Source: Rhizoctonia solani (lineage: Eukaryota; Basidiomycota; Agaricomycetes; Cantharellales; Ceratobasidiaceae). Taken from it: a DNA stretch of 64,000 bases. Positions within the stretch are counted from its first letter, which is position 1; each line of letters begins with the position of its first letter. Below, one piece after another: positions 44,214 through 56,987 of this stretch. Below the pieces are notes generated by a model, which worked only from the letters and a program-made list of their open reading frames with translations, made no database searches and had not been told where the DNA came from. The stretch is from NCBI RefSeq assembly GCF_016906535.1, contig NC_057378.1, positions 1,240,001 through 1,304,000 of the forward strand, given 5' to 3'. The position numbers and the translations under genes are program-made.

Positions 44214-47105
44214 ATGGATTTGACCTCCTTGCTCGATTTAAAGGCTTTAACTAAATACCCAGTAGACAGTGGTGGTTCCTGTGATATCTACCGCGGACGA
44301 CTCTATGATGGACCAATAATAGCGCTCAAAACTACGAGAGTCTCTCAGACCCCCAATAACGACAGTAATTTGGATTCACAAGTAAGCAAATACATAACCT
44401 GCTGTGCCGCACGACTTGAAACAGCAGTACCCACTTTTCAGAACATGCAGAGGATTATCGGTATTTGGAAGGAATGTAAACATCCTAATGTCGTGCATCT
44501 GATAGGAGGGACAACACTTCGAGGCAGTCTCGCTGCAGTATACGGATGGGTTGAATATGGAGGTGTGATTGAGTACCTCAAACGTCATCCAGAGGCAGAT
44601 CGATATCGAATAGTGAGTTCAAAACATAACTCGCATAAGGTATTAAGACTTACTCCCGTTACGTCTCGATAATCAGTGTACCCAAATATGTGAAGGATTG
44701 GTCCACTTGCACACGAACGGAATTGTCAGAAGTGCTTACCTTTTCTTCACCTTTTCCGTCTACTTACTGAGCTTTTAGATACATAATAGCCTGAAAGGTG
44801 TAAGTTGCCCCCTGCTACCTATACTGAACGGGTTGTTGACTATAGATTTACGTGTAGACCAACATACTGGTGTCAGGAAGTGGTGTTCCTCAGATACGCT
44901 TATCACTACTCACGTCTACGAGCTGGGCCAGTGATGGGATAGATAGCAAATTTCCTGGGCCGAGTATACGTTGGGCGGTAAGTAACCGTTTCAACAGACA
45001 GATATAGGCTCGAATATTCTCAACCGAACTTATAGGCGCCCGAGCTGCTATTAGCGGAGTCTGGAGGCACATTCGCGAGTGATGTTTATGCACTTGGTAT
45101 GGTATGGTTTCGTTTATTATCAATTCTAGTTCACCACCTCACGTCTTTGGGCTCGTAGACAGTTTTGGTGAGTCATGTTTGAACCTTTAGCATGCACGGT
45201 GGATTGACGTATAGTTTGGTCGGTAGGAAACGATGACTATGGCGATTCCGTACCCAGACACAAAAGATCCACAAGTTTTAATGAAAGTCATGAATCAAAG
45301 TCTTCCCTCGAGGCCACGAGATCATATACCAGATACGCCGGCTGGGAACGCCCTCTGGAATTTAATGTGCACCTGTTGGTCCTTTAACCCGGCAAACCGA
45401 CCAAGTGCAGCCCATGTTCGCGATGCCGTGAGAATTAAACCTATATTATGCCCTTAGAACGAAATGGCTCATCCGCAATAAATGACCCAGATCCAAACCA
45501 TATATGCAGGCACGAGCAGAAGTTTGGCGCTACACGACCCGATATTTAATATAGCTATGGACCCTCCTCGACTCGTAGTTACTGAAGACACGGTAAGAAA
45601 TTCCCTGAAAAAATGTCTGACCGTCTCAAAAGCGATTTATGCCAGCAAATACAAGATCTTATAACATACTTTGTGAAGCGCGGACTCAAAGACTATACAG
45701 ATGACCTAAAGTCAACCAACATCACTATCACGGCGCCATTTGCAGATACGGCGCTAGCAAATGTTTATAAACTCAGCTTGTCGAATCGGCAATCAATCGC
45801 GGTCAAATGCGTAAAGCATGTCACCCTATACAAAAAGCTCAAGGTATAGTATTCCAGTTTGCTGATCGGCTTATAACTAAAGAGAATAGCGTGCCGCCCG
45901 AGAACTTTCTTGTTGGTCATCCTACAAACACGAAAACATCCTCCCGGTTCTTGGATTTGCTGTGGTCAGAGGAGATCTTGCAATGGTATCCCCTTGGATG
46001 AGTAATGGATGCGTAACCGAGTATGTGACAAGAAATCCAAGTTGTGAACGGCTTCGATTGGTACGTACAACTACGATTAGATCTTAACTGAATCATTCAA
46101 TACTCGATTTTTATTATAAGGGTATTGAACTCACTCACGCCATCGTCTATCTCCATGGGCATAACCTTGTGAGCGCTATTTTATGATGCGAGGCTCAAAT
46201 CTAGACTTGACGTGTGCCAATCCCCTCAGGTGCATGGGGACATAAAAGGCGTAAGTTCCCTTTTCACGGCATTAACAAGAAAGTTGATAGTAGCCTCCAT
46301 GTACCAGGCCAATGTATTGGTTTGCGACGCAGGCAGAGTCAAAGTCACGGACTTTGGTGTGTCAATTATGGAACACAAAGAAGTGGAGTTTTCAGCAACT
46401 TCGGCGGCTCGTGGTACTCAGCGATGGCAGGTAAGCAGGGCTTCTAGTTGAAGACAAATCATTGTTCAATTTTGATAGGGAAGCAGTCCCCAGAAATCCT
46501 GCTTGGTGATAGCGATAGTACTAAAGAAGGGGATGTATACGCGCTGGGCATGGTTCGTCATTTGTAATCATTCAATCTTACATTGGCTAACTCCATTTCA
46601 GACCTTAATTGTAGGTGCTATCCACATATCCAGTAGGATTCATTGAACCATATAATTACAGGAAATTTACACAGGAGAATCTCCATACGGCTCGATGAAT
46701 TGGACCGGCAATGTGATGATCAAAGTGATGAGTGGACAACTGCGACCATCCCGTCCGATCGCGCTACCACCTAATAATTATGGAAACAAACTCTGGGAAA
46801 TCATGAACCAGTGTTGGGCTACACGTCCCAACGAACGGCCGACTTCTGAACAAGTTTACGAAAGGGTACGTAGATTTAACAAACGTTCTCTTAGTGCTGC
46901 TCAATCTCATGAGTGGATAGCTAAAGGAGATCTAGAATGGAAGAGGTCCCTTCTCGGTCGCTTTGACTTTGTTACTTTGCATGGGTGGGACGTGGCAGGG
47001 GTGCATATACCTAAGTTAGGATTCGATTTAGTTGCTTTGTTGACTTCCCATTCTTCCGCCGTTTTGTCTGCTCCTAATGACGGTTTTAGTCATGGGATCA
47101 TTTGA
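44214..47105 (+). CDS. Tandem pseudokinase-kinase (K3)
   Basis: Starts with MDLTSLLDL, as in the relic K1. Exons are all phase 0: 168, 171, 48, 21, 120, 66, 9, 201; linker 102; 198, 171, 48, 21, 123, 66, 9, then the last exon from 46662. Domain 1 keeps IIALK, but its loop is IHNSLKG and DFG is lost, so it is a pseudokinase. Domain 2 has IAVKCVKH (Lys ~356), VHGDIKG (Asp ~445), VTDFGVSI (Asp ~463) and SPEILLG. After YER the frame runs on for 80 codons to a stop at 47105 without the BBC1/AIM3-like domain of K2. Alternatively an intron starts at 46866 and a short tail was lost. It lies head-to-tail with K2, 419 bp apart, so tandem duplication is clear. Confidence 0.78.
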
Positions 47106-47356
47106 ACATATCCAAATTTTTATTTTTCTTCTATTTAGTTACACTTTACTATCTATCCGTTGCTCGTTCAGTGTCGTTTTGCATGTGTATGTTGATTCTT
47201 TGGTTTTAGTTACTACTAATGGTCTGACATAATCGCAAGATAAGTCCAATAAATTACTTTTTGTACAAACAGCAGTAAAACGGATACAATGTAAACCCAA
47301 TGCAAAAGAAAGTCTAAGGTGAGTTCTAATTATCTGGCAAAGTATATACCTCATTT

Positions 47357-48790
47357 TCAACACGTGGTCAAACCTAGTTCACGATTTAATACAGATCCCC
47401 ATGCCATCAACACGTAGACCATCGCGCACGGGAGCCCGCTCTTGAGCGCAACCTCGCCCCAGTCCCACTTTCGTCCATAGATAACTCGCTGACCCCTCTC
47501 TACAGGCCCCAGATTACTCGTTGCCCATAACTGAATTGCGCGTGAGATGCAGGTCGTCGTTCCGACTACCGCCCAACAGACTGTTGGACGCCGAGAAACG
47601 TCAAGCACGGACAATGTGATATGGGTTGCTGGCCAACAAATGGCTTGGAGTGCGAGGAGGCGAACGAGAGTAGATAGAAGTGGGTAATAAGCACGCCAGC
47701 GCACGAGGAGACCGCTGGTAAGGAACCAGCATTGAAATCCTGTCAAGATGCTCTGTATCAGGGTCAGTACAAGTCAAGTTATAAATGTCAAATACTTACC
47801 CAACATCCCGCAACAGCAAAATCGATTCGAGTATGACTTGAATCTTGTGGAGGATGTACTGCATTGTGGATGTGGAGTATTGTACCAATGGTAGCCGGAA
47901 CAACAGCCAACAATCGACATAGCAGAAGCACGAATGGGATCAACTGCGACGCAAGGGGTGTTGTAGAAGGTGGGTGATGTGCTGGCCCTCTTGCAGTTGG
48001 CAAGACTCTAACCTAGGTAGATGTTCAATCACTTGATCGATCCGCAGCAAAGAAAGGTAAAACTTACAGGGCCTTCACGCTCCGTTTCGGTCTCCGTCAC
48101 GTCGGTCCGTAATCCCTTGAGCCTATCTTTGCTCCTCGTTTTCAGCCTCATTCGGCCGATAGATCCAGTCAGGCCAGACGCATGATGTAACTGTTGACCC
48201 CCAAACATGAGCTGGTCTTGTTCCGTATCCGAGTCTTCCATTAGTTGAGAAGGCAATTGTTGATACCCAGTACTCGTAGTTGGAAAGAAAGGCGTCAGAA
48301 GGTTAGGAGAACTGGGGTCTGTAGTGGGTGATGTGACAATGCAGGCTGGAGCACCGTAGAGACTGTCTACGGGAGTAAAGACGGCAGGGCCAGAAAGATG
48401 TGGATGTGAAGATGAGCGCGAACGGAAGCAAACCGGAGTTGCGTTCGGTGCCGGTATTGTGACGTGATTCGGCGCTTGTGATTGGGTCGAGGACCGCGGG
48501 CGAGTACGTCGGTGAGAGAGAGTGAAAGGCGGTTGGAGAGTCTGTAACGAAACAAAGCTAGCGTTCGGACTCGAAGGGCACGAGCGCCTTTGCCTATTTT
48601 TGGGTGTCACTCTTGTTGGACTAGGCGCCCGGCTACTACGTCTAGACCGCGAAGAACTTTGGTTGGTTGCCAATGTGGTGAAAGACAAGTTCGAAGCCGA
48701 TAGCGTGAGCCGTGATGGTGGACGTTGTGACATTGTCGTAGTAAGGGGGAACGGAAGGGGAAGCGGAGTAGTCTTGCAGTACTGGCGCAT
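47357..48790 (-). CDS. EOS1: EOS1-like N-glycosylation membrane protein
   Basis: Three exons, all phase 0 (48790-48068, 48012-47800, 47752-47357), give 443 residues; a second in-frame ATG at 48733 gives 424 and may be the true start. The N-terminal 240 residues are Ser/Arg/Pro-rich and disordered. The C-terminal half is the EOS1 family core with several membrane helices (LIPFVLLLCRLLAVVPATI, FQCWFLTSGLLVRWRAYY, LVRLLALQAICWPATHIT). In yeast, Eos1 is an ER membrane protein linked to N-glycosylation and oxidative-stress tolerance. The gene converges on K3, with 251 bp between the stops. Confidence 0.82.
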
Positions 48791-51700
48791 CGCAGGTTGG
48801 GTCAGGTGCTCAAGTTATGATGTTGGGATATGTAGGTTACGAAAGAGAACTGGGAGGGCTAGATCTGAGGGCTGGTTGTTGACTTAATTTATGATTGTGC
48901 GGAGCTAGCGCCCTAGATGCCGGCGGCGGGGTTAGCCGTGGATGAGCGTACCTGGAACACTCTGCGCATTTGTTATTGGTTATTCCACTGGTTCGAGATC
49001 TGATTGATACTACAGATCATGATTGTCTAAGCTATAGATAATTTATTAACCTGGAGGTGCAGAATAATTTACGTCAAGGAGGCTGCGGCCAACGCCCGCC
49101 TCTGGGGTGTTCCCAATTCATTGCAGCGGCAGCAACAGTTCTTCATAGAAAGTAATTGTGGGGTACTACCCTTGGGACTTGAGCTCACCAACTTCTCTGT
49201 TCGAGTTCGGATTTCAGCCCCGACTCCACAACCCACCCGTCGGAAGAAAATACAGGGTTCATAGGTCTACATATGAGCTCACATGGTTGACTACTGAAGT
49301 TTTAGCACTGTCTCAATAGAACAATAATTAGTACATAGCTCAGTTACCCTGCTTGTATCTCTCCGCCTCCCCAATTTGATCTGAAGTTCCATATTTCAAT
49401 AGAGTCTTTTAATCAGGGTTACTTTGGTACTCCTGAATTGTCAGACACCTTATTCGAACCCCTCTTTTGACGGTTGTAACCAGAAGCCGAGAAGATTCAT
49501 TGACGTATATACAAAGCTCCGTCTATTTAATGCTGTTCTCTTCGCTCTCTTATCGCCATGACGAATCGAGTTCTTGGTGGATGCATAGATGGTATCTCAT
49601 TACTAAGCTATTGGGCTCGATATGCTCATGCTCGATTTTTGGCGAAGAACTTGGCCATTGCGGGAGTTCAAACGCCGGTTGGAGGCTTGCAATTTGAGTT
49701 TGAATGCTCAAACTGGGAAAGAGAGAACTTGAGTCAGGATATACTGCTCTTCATCGCATCCATTTTGCTAGGAGTGTAAGTTGCTTTGCGGTTCGTGGAC
49801 CAAATCAGAGTTCTTGAATAACCTGCAGACGTGGGACCTGATGAATCTATACACTACATTGCGCAGATCAAAGTAGAATGGCTTACTGACTCAGACAAAT
49901 ATCGTAAACGATATGTGGCATATAATCATCGAACAAGAGTTTCGCTTCCTGGAAAACAAACAAAGAGATGAATATCGATTGGATGCGCATGCCAGGTTCC
50001 AGAGTCAAGGTTCCGATCAAACGTGGGCAACTCAGAAACTGAGCACCAACAAGGCAAATAGTGAGGCGCAGCATTGATGCGGAAAAGATTCTGATAGTTG
50101 AATCTACTGTACTGCTTGATACGAGACCGAGTAAGTATGTACACGAGGCCCGGGAGGCTTATTCACACGCGAGAAAAAGCTGTATAGGATGAATGTTGGA
50201 GATCGGAGCTGCTCCCAGCGTTCTGGGGCCATGCGGAGTTGAAGGGGGTATCAAATTGATTCATTGACCCCGCCTTACTAGCAAAGATTTCTCTTGGTCT
50301 TTCTGGGACCCAGCCCTATCAACGGGGAGAGCTATGGCGATCAAAAAGAAGTATACCTAGAAAGTAAAAGGCGAACCATGACTCTTTCCGTGCTATTCCT
50401 TCGAGTTCCATGAAAGTTCTATTCGATTAGAACTACTTTTCTCGTGTCAATAGCTGTACCTACGCACATAGGTCTGCCAGACCTATCCAGGTTGGTCGTA
50501 TGTGCCTCAGAAGATCTTAAAATCTTCAAGGTCCGGTAAGCCTCTGAGGTGAAATCAGAAGCCCCCAGCACGCACAAGCTCCTTTGAGATGTTTTTTCGA
50601 AATCAAAAGCTGAAAAATCGCAGGAGATGGCAAGAGCGACAACTAAATTGCACCATATCGAGATCGGTACAAATAGGCAATGATTTCCCCAGGATTGCCA
50701 TCACGTGCATTCGACCCCCATCTCCCCTGGTAATTCCATGTCTAGTTCTAAGCCTATGAATGAAGAGACCGATCATTGGTCTAATGAATCACCCACAAGT
50801 GAGAACGATATCATATTTATGGGTTCAAATATACCAGGTGTATATTCCTCAATGCGCCCTGACAACGACGATATTGCTACCGAACCCACCACAAGGGAGG
50901 AGCTAGGCGAGTGCTTTCGCGAACTTATCCATGGATAACTGCTTTACATGACTCTCAAACTCTCAATACGGGAATTTAGATGACGTCGCGCGCGAACCTG
51001 GTATATTTCCGGCCAGCACCATCAATATGCGGTTGTGCGTTGTCACACAAACACGCATGCCTCTTTCGAACTGCTCGGTTCTTAAAATATCATCTGATGA
51101 TCCCGCTGTGAGTAGGCTTTCAATAGTTACTATATAGAGACGTTGAACACGGCGCCTGTCTAACTAGGGACCTCAACTGGCGCGTGCATGGGGGATTGAA
51201 TCAGCAAGTAGCCTTCGCTCGCACCTCAGTAATAGCTTATGGAATAAAATACCTCTTGCAGTATGCATACATTTCCATTTCAAGGACTTCGGTTGCGATC
51301 CAATGCGCACCCCTTTTTCGCTATCGCTAATGCAGCACAAAAGGTCAGGTATGCGCGGGAAGGGCGTTCAGATATTGAAATTCTTCCGTACGAACAACAG
51401 TACTCGCTTAATATCTGCGTCAGCATATACGAGCAATGGTTGAAACAAGGCAAGACTGGGAGCGGCGCACATAGACGTGGACAGCGTTAGTGCAGTATAT
51501 GTCTCATCTCTTGGTCTGAACTCTGTTTGTACGTTAAGTTTACAGTTTGTGGTGTATGCGTTCCCACTGAGACTTCTCGGTTTAAGTTCGAAGAATAATT
51601 TCCTCTTGAGAATATTATTTTAGCTTGGACCTGATTCCTCAGCTTTATATTCATGTAAATCACCTGCGAAAGAATGCTTTGTAAATAAATCGGAGATAAA

Positions 51701-53276
51701 CGGTATCCGAGGGCGTGGTTCAGTATACGTACGAGGCTTGGGAGCCAGACATACGTTTAAGTATGAGCAAAACGGGTTCCTGAGTAATTCTTTTTCAAAT
51801 TGGCTGCTCCAGAGCCAAAACACGATTGGTTTTAACATTTCGCGGACCATTTCAGTTATAATGCGCTACGGGGCCCAACCCGATTATAGGTTACATATAT
51901 GGGACTTGTTAATTTGGCCGTCTTGCTCCTTGGTACAGGTAATCAATGCTGATAGTCTTGAAAGGGCAGTGCACCCGAGCTTGTAACCAAAGAAAACAGT
52001 GTATCGTTATCCAATAATATGATATAAGGCGAGGCATAGTTATTCGTAGGGGGCCATTGTTTAGATTTTGCAAGAATTAAAGTCAGGCCCGTACCCGTTC
52101 GCATTCCGTGCATTACCCGTCAGGGCGGGTGCATTTTCAGTCACATATAAGATTGCCGCGGCTCATACTGCTTGGGATCGTTGTTTATAGAGGGTTATCA
52201 TCCTTATGTAACCTTTCCCTCACCGCATATATGCGTTAATCGGATGCCCTCTGGATAAAATGAGTTACTCTACACTTGATACTTAACCGTGGTGTGGCGG
52301 GTACCACGAAGGTAACGTACATCTTAATCAAAATCTGTATAAAATACATTCCGCCGTTATCAGCGCATAAATAGTGTATTGTTTTGCAAGCTGCGAGGTC
52401 TTGCGCTACGTGGGTGGGGTGTTCTCAGCCTTGAGGCCGGGCGCTATGCGAACAAGTGCATATACTGTATTAATAGTGAGCACCTTTCTGCAGCGAAAAC
52501 ACAGATCATTCCGGAATGATTGGCCATCGTTACTGCTTTGACATTTGTGGCTTACCGCTTATACTCCACGGCGTTTACACTGCCCTAAAGGAAAGAAAAG
52601 TTTTGTAACTTCCAGCCAAGTGAGCACGGATTGGTGGAAGATGCTTGTGCGTATGTTCCGCGGTCTGTGATTCACGGAGCCAAATGGGCATGCATAGAAA
52701 TGCGCAGAGACACACGCACAGGCAAACCGCCAGCGATCAGCCAATCATGCAGCGATTTTATACGAGTGACATCGGATGACATAATACCCCACGAGGCCCT
52801 GACACGTGTTTCTGGAATTGGATCTCTCGCTCGACCATCCCAAGTCTTGCGCCAAAGGCTCACAAAAGGCGCAGCCGGCCACACCTGTGCCAATCGCCAC
52901 CCAGCAAGTGCATTCAGACACTCTGACTACTAAATAGAAGCCTCTCTGCTCAACCGCTTGTATCGTTCCCCACCTTGTCCTTGGGCAAGGCACGCACCGT
53001 CGAGGGGAGCGAGTGTGGGCGGTGTGGTTCTAGGCTGTCCCTGTGTCGTCATTCCTAGCTGTCTTCAGGAGCGAGTTTAAATTTCGACCGAGCCCTGGAC
53101 TGGCATTCACCAACAGGGTCGATTTCACTGCCTTGAAAGAACTTGTTTTTGCGCCTCCCCTGCGCAAGAGGAGGTTTATGTCTTTTCATTTTTCACAGCG
53201 TATCCTATCTTCATATAAAACCCTTTGCTTTGTTTTTTACTCTCGACAACCCCAGACATAGTCAACGACCAGAAAG
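48791..53276. other. Gene-poor stretch of 4.5 kb
   Basis: No recognisable gene. Short frames with ATG starts exist at 49558-49779 (73 codons, good start context, runs into a GTAAGT donor), 50738-50938 (Ser/Glu/Asp-rich) and 51263-51490, but I find no domain and could not join them. 48950-49560 and 51500-52550 show nothing. The last 240 bp are the promoter of the next gene. Confidence 0.4.
53213..53220 (+). promoter_or_regulatory. TATA-like box of the Ser/Pro-rich protein gene
   Basis: ATATAAAA lies 57 bp upstream of the ATG at 53277, followed by a pyrimidine-rich stretch (TTTGTTTTTTACTCTC). This is a usual core promoter layout in fungi. Confidence 0.4.
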
Positions 53277-55011
53277 ATGGCAGCTTGTATCTCTTCTCGG
53301 CCATTTACGGCAGAAACACCGGCATTCGATCGTTCTTGGGCGGACATCATGCCAACTGGAACTGTTGTACGACCGGCAGATGTTGCCTCGAGACCTCACC
53401 AGAGCTTCTCTTCATCCTCGGGCTCGAGCGCATGTGCGGAATCTAATCCTTCTGACCGATTGAACGAACGCACTTCTTGGTTTTCGGCAAAGACAGCCGT
53501 ATGGGACCCTCGGGTCTTGCTTCAGGCCATTCAGACGCAAGACTCGGAATATACCCTCCGAAAGGCTGTCGAGTGGGGGACCAAGTGCAGTTCTGACCTG
53601 TGAGTGTAGGCTATCGAAAGTTGTTTTACACCAGCTGATATACGACTTGTAGCTCGGAAGAAGAAAAAGTCGACAACGTCCTTCGATTCCTTGCCCATGC
53701 AGTCGGCCTCCAGACAGCAATTAGCACGGACAACAACAGTCTTCAGAGTAGCGTTATTTCTGGTTATACTACCCATTCTCGCAACGACTCGACTTGGTCC
53801 AATGTTTCTAATGCCTCTTTCTCCGCATCCCCCAGTCCGACTCGGCATCTCTCCTCGATTTCAGATGTGAAACACCAGTGATGGCGTGCCGCCCCTCGCC
53901 TACTCCGTCAATTCGCTCGTATTGCATGGCAGACCGAGATGATGAAGACATGTCATCCATCAGCGATCCGCGCTTATCATCTACCACATCGAGCGTCCCG
54001 GATATCACGAGCCTGCCCAGTTCGATGTGTTACTCTGACATGTCAGACCGAGATAGGGCAATGGAGGAGCTTCGAGAAGTTGTCCGTAATGCGATTGCGA
54101 TTGCTGAGGCTGACGACTCTGCACCCCTGGGTCTGGCCGAGCTCCATGCTGCCGCTCGGGAGATCACCATGGCCCGCCGAGCGAAGGAAAGCTCCAAGTC
54201 ACCACCTGGCCCAAGTCGCGTAAACTCGAATACTCCACCTCGTTTGTCAACCCCATCGCCCCCGAAGCAGTCTTCGAAGCCTGTGCTCAGCCTGGATACT
54301 TCCTTGGATTCCGCCACGTTCACCCCTCTCGTCCGGCCCACTACGTTCACCCGTGGTATATCGCCACAAGTGCTAGTGCAACATGACGGTGGCTTCCAAC
54401 TTCCTTCTACGCCCCGCATGAGGCCCAACAAGCTCTATAAACCTCGCCCACCCTCGCCCAATGATCCCATTCCCCTTCAAACCTTCAAAACTATATCGAG
54501 CCCCAGTCCCGATTTGAGCCCGCTATCCCAGCCTCTGGCCTGCCCCAGCTCTCCGACCCCACTGAGTCTGGATAACTGCCGCAGCCAAACCCCTCATGCA
54601 CCCGAATCGCCAACTTGGACACATGGGCTTCTCAAAAATCCGTTCAGCCTGCGACTGGATGTGCATATCATCACCGACGCCATTTCTGGACTGGGTATTC
54701 GAAAACCTGCGTCGCCCCCGCATTCGTCTCCTAAACCATCCGCACGAACCCCGCCACCCCATTTTTCTCCCGTACTTCATGATCTGAATCCCACGGACGT
54801 CTCGTACCCCGACTCTCCTATTGAAGATATCTCGGAGCTGGTTCCCGAAGCTAAACGGGTGAACAGCGGGACATCGGAATGGCAATACCTACGAACTCAG
54901 AGCGGTGATACGGACGATACGCCCATCCTCGCGACGCCTATTGATGAGTGGTACTTGCCACAATTTACACCGATTACGGAACATCCCGAAGGAAAACAGA
55001 TGGATCATTAA
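53277..55011 (+). CDS. Ser/Pro-rich protein of unknown function
   Basis: The model is exon 53277-53599, exon 53653-53803, exon 53836-55011, total 549 residues. The second intron (53804-53835, 32 nt, with a CTAAT branch-like site) is one solution; an intron at 53763-53878 also restores frame. Without either, the frame ends in TGA at 53879. The N-terminal 160 residues have a short folded-looking helix pair (VLLQAIQTQDSEYTLRKAVE, EEEKVDNVLRFLAHAVGL). The remainder is disordered, with a predicted helix (REVVRNAIAIAEADD) and many SP/TP sites that could be phosphorylated by proline-directed kinases. Upstream TATA and CT block support the start. I recognise no family. Confidence 0.6.
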
Positions 55012-55239
55012 GCCCCGTCGTGGGGGTGTGTATTGTGTGTAGCTTTCGATTTCGATTCTTTAGAATTTCTCTTTCTTCTTTTCGTATGCCACTATGCTGT
55101 ATCCATGCTATCGTTCTGTATTACTGGGCCTCCTACTGCTGTTATTGTTGTCTCCGGGGAAATATCACACTGCATAAATGATACAATATACCTACGCTAC
55201 ATGGATGAACGAGTCAGGCAAGAAAGCGAAATCGAGTCA

Positions 55240-55671
55240 TTATGCGCGCGCTGCCGGGACGAGGGTCACAACGGCTGGCTCATCGTTGCCAAGACTAAGG
55301 TTCTCCATTGCGTCCTGGAACTTTTCGTCCTCATTCCCACCGTTTTCACTGCTACTATCCTCTTCCTCTTCCTCTGCAGGATTACCATCATCCTCGTCAG
55401 GCTCCTCGTCTTCGAAATCAAGCTATCCGAAAATCATATACATTTAGCTCAACTTCAAAAGAGCAAATTCGAGAATTACAACTCACAGGATCAAATATCA
55501 CTCGAATGATGAGACTACAACTCGGGCAGGTCGCGATATCCTCGTAGTTTGCGAGCTGCTGTCGGGAAATCTCGAACCGATCGCCGCACGGGCAAGGATA
55601 ATGAAAAACGCCCTTTTGTTCGTCCATACCATGTCCTCGATTTCGACTTCGTCGTAGTACGAGATGCCCAT
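55240..55671 (-). CDS. DPH3: DPH3 diphthamide biosynthesis protein, with a one-base frameshift
   Basis: Exon 1 (55671-55487) and exon 2 (55422-55240) flank a GTGAGT...TAG intron. The start [14 protein letters not shown] and the CSL zinc finger ([11 protein letters not shown], then [16 protein letters not shown]) are diagnostic for DPH3/Kti11. This small iron/zinc protein feeds electrons to diphthamide synthesis on elongation factor 2 and acts with Elongator in tRNA modification. The four Cys ligands are present. The C-terminus is acidic ([21 protein letters not shown]). The frame breaks near 55623, where a G-run is one base short; exon 1 is 185 nt where 186 would fit. In such a conserved gene a sequencing slip is likelier than loss. 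Confidence 0.85.
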
Positions 55672-56987
55672 GGTTGTCGTATATGAATATAATAAGAATA
55701 AGAGATGAAGGTGGGTGGTGGTGGGTATGTGCGGGGATGGAGAGAATTTGATCGGAGGAAATTGGTGTGTTGCACGTGAGGTCGGCGCTTATGCGCTTGG
55801 ACGGGGTCAAGACTGGAGTATAGGATTTTGAGCTATTCGGGTACTGCGCGGTAGAAAGGCTAAGACGATGCGACTAAGTTATGGGTAGTATATGTTGTTT
55901 CCTACCACATGTCTATACTACTTGCGCCATGCGCCCGGTGTTTCAATATGTTGGGGCGATAGATTGTCTACAAGGACGCAAGGGTATTTGTCCAATGTTT
56001 CGGACTTGTGAACCAGAAGCAGTCCTTAGGATCTACGAAGTTCCGTAGTGTGCGCTTCATCTCCGTACCACATTCAATACGCTAGGAATTGAGCTGACCG
56101 AATGGGTACGGGGTGATAGAATGAAGGAGCAATCGCCCAGGTCAAGAACCAATCGCTCAAGGAGTCTTACAACTCCATAAGATTGACGAGAAGGGATATT
56201 CCCTAGTATGTTAATGGACAAAGTAGACCTACTTGTCCCAGCTCGCCTAGTTCTTGCAGAGCCCATGATCATACACATGTCTATTATGTCCAAATGGCCA
56301 TATGCTACGGACGGGATGGAGAGGTTCGAGGAGGTGTCGATGTCAGACATAAATTAGTAAGGGTCTTTAAAGTCTGTCAAGTATCCATAGCCCTTGTCAC
56401 AGTACCTTTAGTATCCTGGGATACAGAGCTGAAGGTATGACATCATTTCGTTCGACCTGGGTAAATGGTGAGCTTGAAGTGAAGCCTCGAAGGTTCTATC
56501 CACGCAGTTTAATTGCGGTTATGTACGGTGCATAATACCAGCTGGATATGGTCGCGGATCCCTAGGACATAGACTCTAAATCTCCAATTGGAAACCATGC
56601 CCGAGCCGTACTGGCCCGTGCCTGCGGGGGTGTCCGGAGTGGACCCTGAAGTAAACCGGCGGCGGGCGCTCTGGACCTAGATTGCGAATTCATCGACGTT
56701 CACGACCCAATCCACCTATAGGATCAATCGAAAATGCATTTGATCTGGGTTTAATCCCGTTGCGACTCGGTGGTAGCGTATGTTCCGAGTGCTGGCGAAT
56801 ATGCATCTGCACTTCTAGAACTCGTCCTCGTCCCGTACTTTCCCCCCGTTCTGTGGGTATTTATCTGGCATGGTTCGAGGGCTTAGAGACCTATCCGTTC
56901 ACTCACCGATCGAAAGCCCTTCAAACCCCAACTCGACTCGTACTCCCTTTATTGCTGCTCTTACTAGCTACTAGTACAGCAGGTATC
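55672..56987. other. Upstream region of DPH3 and intergenic sequence
   Basis: Contains the composite motif at 55773-55792 (own entry). A 97-codon minus frame at 56057-56350 starts with ATG but has no recognisable domain. 56350-56987 shows nothing beyond the 5' flank of the next gene. Confidence 0.45.
55773..55792 (-). promoter_or_regulatory. Composite CACGTGA plus GGCGCTTAT motif upstream of DPH3
   Basis: CACGTGA, two bases, then TCGGCGCTTAT lies about 100 bp upstream of the DPH3 ATG. The same arrangement occurs in the LTRs of families B and C (for example 17826-17845 and 61637-61656). CACGTG is the usual site of bHLH factors such as yeast Cbf1/Pho4; the factor here is unknown. It could be a true promoter element or an LTR remnant. 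Confidence 0.5.

Noticed and set aside
46866..47105. A separate domain at the end of K3
   Set aside because: The 80 codons after YER show no similarity to the K2 tail or a known domain and may be read-through of an intron.
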